From Paenibacillus glycinis (GTDB lineage: Bacteria; Bacillota; Bacilli; Paenibacillales; Paenibacillaceae): a DNA stretch of 64,000 bases. A program made the position numbers and the translations under genes. Positions 59,018-64,000 of the stretch are shown piece by piece. The stretch spans positions 124,001-188,000 of the forward strand of contig NZ_JAAAMV010000024.1 in assembly GCF_009909185.1 (NCBI RefSeq), read 5' to 3'. Each line of letters opens with the position of its first letter. The first letter of the stretch is position 1. The notes under the pieces were generated by a model that searched no databases, was not told where the DNA came from, and saw nothing but the letters and a program-made list of their open reading frames with translations.

Positions 59018-59776
59018 ATGCAAGCAACGGGAATGTCAGCCAACAACCTCAGCGTCTTCTACGGGGAGAAGGAAGCCATCAAGAGCGTATCGCTTGAATT
59101 CGCGCCCCGAGAGGTCACCGCGCTTATCGGGCCATCGGGCTGCGGCAAGTCGACGTTCCTGCGCAGCCTGAACCGGATGAACGATACGATCGGCGGCGTG
59201 CGGACGAAAGGAGAAATATGGATCGACGGCGAAAATATTAATGACCCGGGTGTCGATGTCGTTCTGCTTCGGCAGAAAATCGGCATGGTGTGGCAGCGTC
59301 CGAATCCGTTCCATAAATCGATCTACGAGAATATCGCTTTCGGTCCGCGCTATCACGGCATCCGCAAGAAAAAGCAGCTGGATGCCATCGTCGAGGAATG
59401 CCTGCGCAAATCCGCCCTCTGGGAGGAAACGAAAGACCGTTTGCATTCGTCGGCCCTGGCCCTGTCCGGCGGCCAACAGCAGCGGCTCTGCATTGCCCGC
59501 TCGATCGCCGTTCAACCAAAGGTGATTCTCATGGACGAGCCGGCTTCGGCGCTCGACCCCGTATCGACGGCGAAGGTCGAGGAGCTGATCGCGGAACTCA
59601 AGAAGGATTTCAGCATCATCATCGTGACCCATAACATGCATCAGGCAGCGCGCGTATCGGACAAAACCGCATTTTTCTATATGGGGAAAGTCGTCGAGTA
59701 TGATAAAACCGATAAGATTTTTACGAATCCTTCCGAGAAGGCCACGGACGATTACATCTCCGGCCGCTTCGGTTAA
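59018..59776 (+). CDS. pstB: Phosphate ABC transporter ATPase PstB, second copy
   Basis: 252-residue ATPase. Walker [10 protein letters not shown] at 38-46, Q-loop [11 protein letters not shown], signature LSGGQQQR at about 149-156, Walker [13 protein letters not shown], switch [11 protein letters not shown]. It shares most motifs with PstB1 but has VWQRP where the first has VFQQP. GGGGAGAG precedes the start. It follows pstA2 directly, giving the standard pstS-C-A-B-phoU order that the first set lacks. Confidence 0.95.
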   Translation: MQATGMSANNLSVFYGEKEAIKSVSLEFAPREVTALIGPSGCGKSTFLRSLNRMNDTIGGVRTKGEIWIDGENINDPGVDVVLLRQKIGMVWQRPNPFHKSIYENIAFGPRYHGIRKKKQLDAIVEECLRKSALWEETKDRLHSSALALSGGQQQRLCIARSIAVQPKVILMDEPASALDPVSTAKVEELIAELKKDFSIIIVTHNMHQAARVSDKTAFFYMGKVVEYDKTDKIFTNPSEKATDDYISGRFG

Positions 59777-59801
59777 GGCACACTAATTGGGGGCGCTGCG
59801 C

Positions 59802-60461
59802 GTGATTAGACGGAAAGAGCTTGACGATGGCCTGGAGCAATTGAAAGGCATGCTGATCGAAATGGGGACGCGGGTGGAGAAAGTGCTGGGCGATGCCATG
59901 CGCGCGCTCGAGAATTTGGATACGCTCGCGGCAAGGCGGATCATCGCAGACGATATCAAGCTGAATCAGATCGAAGAAAACGTCGATCTGCTCGGCGCGC
60001 GGATGATCGCCACGCAGCAGCCGGTCGCGAAGGATCTGCGGCGCATTCTCGTGGCGTTCAAGATGGCCAGCGATCTGGAGCGCATGGGGGATCTGGCCGT
60101 CGACATCGCCAAGGTCGTCGTGCGCCTGGACGGCCAAACGCTCGTGAAGCCGCTCGTCGACCTGCCCCAGATGGCCGAAATTTCGCAGCAGATGATTCGG
60201 GAATCGATCCAGTCCTACGTGCAGGAGAACGTGAATTTGGCCTGCAAAATGGCAAAGGACGACGATCAGGTCGATGCTTTGTTCAGCCAAGTGGTCCGCG
60301 ATCTGTACGGCCTCATGATGGACAATCCGAGGACGATCACGCAGGCCGGCCTGATCAGTTTCGTCGGCAGGTATATCGAACGGATCGCCGACCATGCGAC
60401 GAACATCGGCGAAAGCGTCGTCTATCTCGTAACCGGCAAGCGCCCCGACTTAAACGCGTAG
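59802..60461 (+). CDS. phoU: Phosphate signalling protein PhoU, second copy
   Basis: 219-residue helical protein clearly homologous to the first PhoU along its whole length; the central block ATQQPVAKDLRRILVAFK is identical, as is YLVTG near the end. The GTG at 59802 has GGGGG 8 nt upstream and gives the same N-terminal layout as PhoU1; a TTG at 59787 lies upstream of a sensible site. It probably pairs with the second transporter. A terminator follows. Confidence 0.94.
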   Translation: MIRRKELDDGLEQLKGMLIEMGTRVEKVLGDAMRALENLDTLAARRIIADDIKLNQIEENVDLLGARMIATQQPVAKDLRRILVAFKMASDLERMGDLAVDIAKVVVRLDGQTLVKPLVDLPQMAEISQQMIRESIQSYVQENVNLACKMAKDDDQVDALFSQVVRDLYGLMMDNPRTITQAGLISFVGRYIERIADHATNIGESVVYLVTGKRPDLNA

Positions 60462-60467
60462 TGTTCG

Positions 60468-60503
60468 AAGATCCAGACGGCTGGAAAGCGCTGGATCTTT
60501 TTT
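60468..60503 (+). terminator. Intrinsic terminator after phoU2
   Basis: AAGATCCAG (60468-60476) pairs with CTGGATCTT (60491-60499), followed by a T-run. Confidence 0.85.
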
Positions 60504-60586
60504 ATTTGCGCAATGCTAAGTATTTATTTACTTTATTTGTATATTCACGCTCGGGCGAAGCGATATTTCCATGATTTATGATATTT

Positions 60587-60640
60587 TTTACATATAATTA
60601 ACAAAAGAACAATTCTCTCTTCACAATATTCCCCTACAAT
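60587..60640 (+). promoter_or_regulatory. PhoP-box array and promoter P5 of the GGDEF/EAL pair
   Basis: TTTACA (60587), TTAACA (60598) and TTCACA (60620) share one 11-bp phase, with the 60609 position degenerate. The last repeat ends at 60625, 9 nt before the -10 TACAAT (60635-60640). This is the same geometry as P1, P3 and P4 and places cyclic-di-GMP genes under the presumed phosphate regulator. Confidence 0.7.
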
Positions 60641-60689
60641 AGCCCTATAAGATAGTCAATACGACTTATGCCTAAGAGGGATGATCCCC

Positions 60690-62276
60690 GTGGATGAAAT
60701 CGGTTATGGACTTTTAGACCGTACGATGATACATCGGCTGACGGAGCAATGGCATTACGGAGGCGTCGGCGTCATCGTCGTGCATTTGCACGGCAATGCG
60801 TCCGCTTCCGTGCACGAGACGCTGACGGGTTGGATGAACGACCAGCGGCGCCTCATCTGGCGGTACAGGATGGAGAACGATTTCTTCTATTTTCTTCAGC
60901 GCGGAAAGTCGGAGGAACAATTGGACAGGCTGATCCACCGCGCGGTAGGCGGGCTGCAAGAACGGTTGAAACGCGCCTATGCCCGAGAGGATAACCCGCA
61001 AACCGGCGGCAAGGAAGCGAAGGTTGCCGATTTCGCGATCGGCCATGCCTTGGCCTACCCGTCGAGCATCGGCCGGTCCGCGGAAGCGACGATTTATTAT
61101 GCCGTCAAGGAGGCGCTGTCCGCGGTCATGCGCCTGCGGATCCTGCAGGAGAATGCGGCGGTGTTCGAGCAGTCCGCGGCGGAAGAAGCGGATTACTTCA
61201 GCGGCCCGTCGTTCCAGGATATGCAGGAGCCGCGGCCGTCCGGGATGCCGGACAGGCGTTTAAGCCAGCCGTCTCCCCGCGCGCAGCACGGGGTGCCGAC
61301 CTTCCCGATCGGCGAGCTTGCGAAGTCGATTCCGACGTTCCATCCGAACTCGCTCGTCTCCGACCTTGCGCGGATGTTCGAATCGAACCAGCAGGTGCAG
61401 GGAGCCGTCATCGCCAGCGAAGGACGCCCGCTCGGTCTCGTCATGAAGGAAAACATGAACCAGCTGCTTGCCGGACAATTCGGCCTGCCGCTCTATTGGA
61501 ACCGTTCCATCGCCAAAATCATGGATGAAGAGGCGCTGGTGGTGGATGCCAACTGGCCGGTGGAGCAAGTGGCCCAAATGGCGATGGCCCGCGATATTTC
61601 GCGTTTGTACCATGTCGTCATCATCACGCGCGACGACCAGCTGATCGGCGCGGCTTCGGTCCGTTCCATACTGGAATGCATGACGCAGCTGCGGACGGAA
61701 GAAGCCCTTACCGCCAACCCGTTGACGGGCCTGCCGGGCAACGCGGCGATCCAGCGGGAACTGCAGCGCAGGATCGACGCCAATCGGCCGTTCGCCATCG
61801 TTTACGCGGATCTGGACTATTTTAAATGGTACAACGATTGCTACGGATTCAGCCAAGGCGACGAGCTGATCCGGTTTTTGGCCGCGGTTCTGCAGCATGT
61901 CACGGGATTGGCCGGCGGGAAGGACGATTTCATCGGCCACATCGGCGGGGACGATTTCATTCTCTTATCGGAAGCGGCGGATGCGGAGAAGCTCTGCCGG
62001 CTCATGATCGCGCGGTTTAACGCCGGGGCCGAGGCGTACTACGGCGGCTCCGAGGTCCCCGCCGTGACGGACCGCGGCGGCAATCCGGTCGCGCAGCAGG
62101 GCGTCACCTTGTCCTTGTCGCTGCTGTTGTGGGACGGCGTGGAGCAGGTCACCACCGCCGTCATCTCGCAGGCGGCGGCGCGTTTGAAGAAGCAAGCCAA
62201 ATCGATCAGCGGCAGCGCCTACGTGTCGGGCAGCGTATATGAGAAGCATCTAGGAGAGGGAAAACGTGAACGTTAG
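60690..62276 (+). CDS. CBS-domain GGDEF protein (putative diguanylate cyclase or c-di-GMP sensor)
   Basis: 528 residues, no membrane helix. Residues about 1-185 look like a degenerate GGDEF fold (VGVIVVHLHGNA at the start, ENDFFYFLQRGK, AIGHALAYPSSIGRSAE near its end). Residues about 205-340 are a CBS pair resembling that of the CBS-chemoreceptor (PLGLVMKENMNQLL, RSIAKIMDEEALVVDAN). Residues about 345-515 are a second GGDEF domain with YADLDYFKWYND and motif HIGGDDFILL (419-423), where the fourth signature residue is Asp instead of Glu. No RxxD inhibitory site precedes it. Activity is therefore plausible but not certain. GTG 60690 has AAGAGGG 9 nt upstream. It overlaps the EAL gene. Confidence 0.88.
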   Translation: MDEIGYGLLDRTMIHRLTEQWHYGGVGVIVVHLHGNASASVHETLTGWMNDQRRLIWRYRMENDFFYFLQRGKSEEQLDRLIHRAVGGLQERLKRAYAREDNPQTGGKEAKVADFAIGHALAYPSSIGRSAEATIYYAVKEALSAVMRLRILQENAAVFEQSAAEEADYFSGPSFQDMQEPRPSGMPDRRLSQPSPRAQHGVPTFPIGELAKSIPTFHPNSLVSDLARMFESNQQVQGAVIASEGRPLGLVMKENMNQLLAGQFGLPLYWNRSIAKIMDEEALVVDANWPVEQVAQMAMARDISRLYHVVIITRDDQLIGAASVRSILECMTQLRTEEALTANPLTGLPGNAAIQRELQRRIDANRPFAIVYADLDYFKWYNDCYGFSQGDELIRFLAAVLQHVTGLAGGKDDFIGHIGGDDFILLSEAADAEKLCRLMIARFNAGAEAYYGGSEVPAVTDRGGNPVAQQGVTLSLSLLLWDGVEQVTTAVISQAAARLKKQAKSISGSAYVSGSVYEKHLGEGKRER

Positions 62277-63438
62277 AAAAGACAGCGGCGGGATGGGCAT
62301 CATCTATTTCGCCTGGCATGGCAAAGCGCAGGAGAGAGCGGAAATCAAAGGCCTGCTGAAGGCGAATTGGCGACGTTTCGCGGAGAAGGTATTGGACGAG
62401 AGCATAACGGTCGGTTTAAACAGGGTGTCCCGCATGTGGATGCGGGACGATCTGTTCGTTTGTTTCGCGCTACCGCAAGAACGCAAGGACATGCAGGAGG
62501 AGCGGCTGCTCGAGATCGGCAACGATCTCCAGCTGGATTGGGAGCCCCGGTTCATGGACGCGGCATTCGGCGGGCGCGTCCCGGAGCTCCGTTTGCATGC
62601 AGGCGTGTCGTTTCTCGACGGGGCCATCGCCTCCGAGGAGGAACGGCTCTACGACGGCATCAAGCGGGCGATCGTTCACGGGCAATCGACGGGCGCGGCG
62701 GAACGGAGCTTGAAACGAAGGGAGCTCGAGCAAATTTTGGAGGAGCGCCTCATCAAGCCGGTGTACCAGCCGATCCTCGCGCTGCAGCAAGACGGAGACA
62801 CGCTTTACGGGTATGAAGCGTTATCCCGATTGCCGGGCAGCCGCTGGTTCGACGGACCGCTGGGCATGTTTCAATTCGCGGATCAAGAGGGATTGACGTA
62901 CGCGCTCGACCGGCTGGCGCGCGAGAAAGCGATCGAGGGCTGCACGGGACTGTCGAACGGACGCAAGCTGTTCATCAACATCACGGCCAAAATCATGAAC
63001 GATTCGTCGTTCTCGCCCGGCCAGACGCTGCTGCTGCTGCAGCGGTACGGCTTGTCGCCGCATCATGTGGTGTTCGAGATCACGGAGCGGACGTCGATCG
63101 AGGATTTCGACGCGGCGAAGCGGATACTGCAGCATTACCGCAATCAGGGCTATCAAATCGCCATCGACGACGCCGGCGCCGGTTATTCCTCGCTGCAGTC
63201 GATCGTCGAGCTGAAGCCCGATTTCATCAAGATCGACCGTTCCCTGATCAGCGGCGTTCATCTGGACAAGATGAAGGCGCATCTCGTGCAAACGTTCTCG
63301 GACTTGGCGGCGAAGATGGACGTCAAGCTCATCGCCGAAGGCATCGAGGAGCACGAGGAGCTGCGGTATATTCGGGACCTCGGCGTTCAATACGCGCAGG
63401 GGTTTCTGCTGGGCCGGCCGGAGCCGTTCGGCGAATAG
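62266..63438 (+). CDS. EAL-domain cyclic-di-GMP phosphodiesterase
   Basis: 390 residues, cytosolic. Residues about 1-150 are another degenerate GGDEF-like region (GMGIIYFAWHGKA, MRDDLFVCFALPQ, LHAGVSFLDGAIASEEERLY). The EAL domain (about 155-390) keeps every key residue I checked: Glu184 in YEALSRL, Asn238 in FINIT, Glu271 and Glu274 in FEITER, Asp301-Asp302 in IDDAGAGYSS, Lys322 and Asp324 in FIKIDRS, Glu358 in IAEGIE and Gln378 in QGFLLGRP. It should hydrolyse c-di-GMP to pGpG. GTG 62266 lies inside the GGDEF gene (11-bp overlap), so both opposing activities are made together. Confidence 0.93.
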   Translation: MNVRKDSGGMGIIYFAWHGKAQERAEIKGLLKANWRRFAEKVLDESITVGLNRVSRMWMRDDLFVCFALPQERKDMQEERLLEIGNDLQLDWEPRFMDAAFGGRVPELRLHAGVSFLDGAIASEEERLYDGIKRAIVHGQSTGAAERSLKRRELEQILEERLIKPVYQPILALQQDGDTLYGYEALSRLPGSRWFDGPLGMFQFADQEGLTYALDRLAREKAIEGCTGLSNGRKLFINITAKIMNDSSFSPGQTLLLLQRYGLSPHHVVFEITERTSIEDFDAAKRILQHYRNQGYQIAIDDAGAGYSSLQSIVELKPDFIKIDRSLISGVHLDKMKAHLVQTFSDLAAKMDVKLIAEGIEEHEELRYIRDLGVQYAQGFLLGRPEPFGE

Positions 63439-63581
63439 CATTTCGGTGGGCGGGGGGACGCTCCCCTTCCCGGCACGATGAGGCTTTCCTAATATTCGCG
63501 GACGCGGATATGTTGGGAAAGCTTGTTTGCTTTATGCTATGATAAGTGCTAGGGAAAATAAAGGTGAGGTGTGCCTCTCGG

Positions 63582-64000
63582 ATGGATAAATGGGTATTGA
63601 TTGACGGAAACAGCATCATATACAGAGCGTTCTTCGCATTGCCGCCGCTCACGAATTCGGCCGGGCTTCATACGAATGCGGTCTTCGGCTTCACGACGAT
63701 GCTGCTGAGGCTGCTCGAGGAAGAAAAGCCGACGCACATGCTCGTCGCGTTCGATGCCGGCAAAGTGACGTTCCGCCACGAGGGCTACGAGGATTACAAG
63801 GGCGGACGGGAGAAAACGCCGCCGGAGCTGTCGGAGCAGTTCCCCGTGTTGAAAGAGCTGCTTCGTTCCTTCGGCATCGCGCAGTACGAGCTGGCCGGCT
63901 ACGAAGCGGACGACATCATCGGCACGCTCAGCCGCCTCGCGGACGAGCGGGGCGTGGAGGCGCTCGTCGTGTCCGGCGACAAGGACATGCTCCAGCTCGC
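63582..64000 (+). CDS. polA: DNA polymerase I, N-terminal part (truncated by window end)
   Basis: Only the first 139 residues are in view and the frame is open at the last base. MDKWVLIDGNSIIYRAFFALP is the start of the 5'-3' exonuclease domain (split here as WVLIDGNS and YRAFFALP). Metal-binding acidic residues appear in VAFDAGKVTFRH, GYEADDIIGTL and VVSGDKDMLQL. The ATG at 63582 has AAAGGTGAGGTG about 10 nt upstream, and a TATGAT -10-like hexamer is at 63538. In Bacillus polA lies next to the phosphate regulators phoP-phoR, and its position beside pst genes here is in keeping with that. Confidence 0.95.
   Translation, partial: MDKWVLIDGNSIIYRAFFALPPLTNSAGLHTNAVFGFTTMLLRLLEEEKPTHMLVAFDAGKVTFRHEGYEDYKGGREKTPPELSEQFPVLKELLRSFGIAQYELAGYEADDIIGTLSRLADERGVEALVVSGDKDMLQL

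Overview
The window is a GC-rich chromosomal segment of a Gram-positive, spore-former-type Firmicute, most likely a high-GC member of the Paenibacillaceae (Paenibacillus or Cohnella). The evidence is gene content: a YesM/YesN two-component pair next to LplB/LplC-type sugar permeases and a large lipoprotein binding protein, several AraC regulators beside sugar genes, a T-box leader, an Mhq-type quinone-stress cluster, strong AGGAGG ribosome binding sites, TTG/GTG starts, CcpA-type cre sites and sigma-A promoters. I saw no tRNA, rRNA, CRISPR array, insertion sequence or prophage. High GC makes long antisense open frames common; these were left out.

Layout. 1-2.9 kb: end of a GntR regulator, cardiolipin synthase, small alarmone synthetase. 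3-10.6 kb: YesM/YesN sensor and regulator with a perfect cre box, then two sugar permeases and a lipoprotein binding protein, the last two separated by a 164-bp palindromic element. 10.7-16.4 kb: two YdcZ-family membrane proteins around a Crp-type regulator, an acetyltransferase, a T-box leader with an archaeal/fungal-type aspartate-semialdehyde dehydrogenase, an AraC regulator and an arylamine N-acetyltransferase. 16.5-25.2 kb: DedA protein, then sugar and sugar-acid genes (two Gfo/Idh oxidoreductases, aldo/keto reductase, esterase, aldose epimerase, TIM-barrel isomerase) and AraC and Nudix genes. 25.3-31.3 kb: a PAP2 protein with an OmpR-type two-component system behind three 11-bp-spaced TTCAGG repeats, then a secreted glycosidase-like protein with two tandem discoidin domains. 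31.4-40.9 kb: XRE-cupin regulator divergent from tdh-kbl, FabV enoyl reductase, and a quinone/catechol stress operon (DoxX, ring-cleaving dioxygenase, esterase, flavin reductase) with MhqR-like operators, then a PhyH-type dioxygenase and an AraC regulator. 41-47 kb: IclR-led operon (SDR, FAH hydrolase, lactonase) resembling the lower part of the non-phosphorylative L-fucose/L-rhamnose route, then an autoregulated PadR repressor with a DHA2 drug exporter.

The outstanding region is 47-63.4 kb. It holds two complete phosphate-uptake sets (pstS-C-A-B-phoU, twice), interleaved with a secreted beta-propeller-like protein, a soluble CBS-domain chemoreceptor-like protein inside the first pst set, a CBS-GGDEF protein and an EAL phosphodiesterase after the second. 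At least four transcription units (beta-propeller/pstS1, pstB1, pstS2 and the GGDEF/EAL pair) carry 11-bp-phased TTNACA-like PhoP repeats whose last repeat ends exactly 9 nt before the -10 hexamer. This suggests one phosphate-starvation regulon that joins Pi uptake to a chemotaxis-like signal and to cyclic-di-GMP turnover. The window ends inside polA, which also neighbours the Pho genes phoPR in Bacillus.
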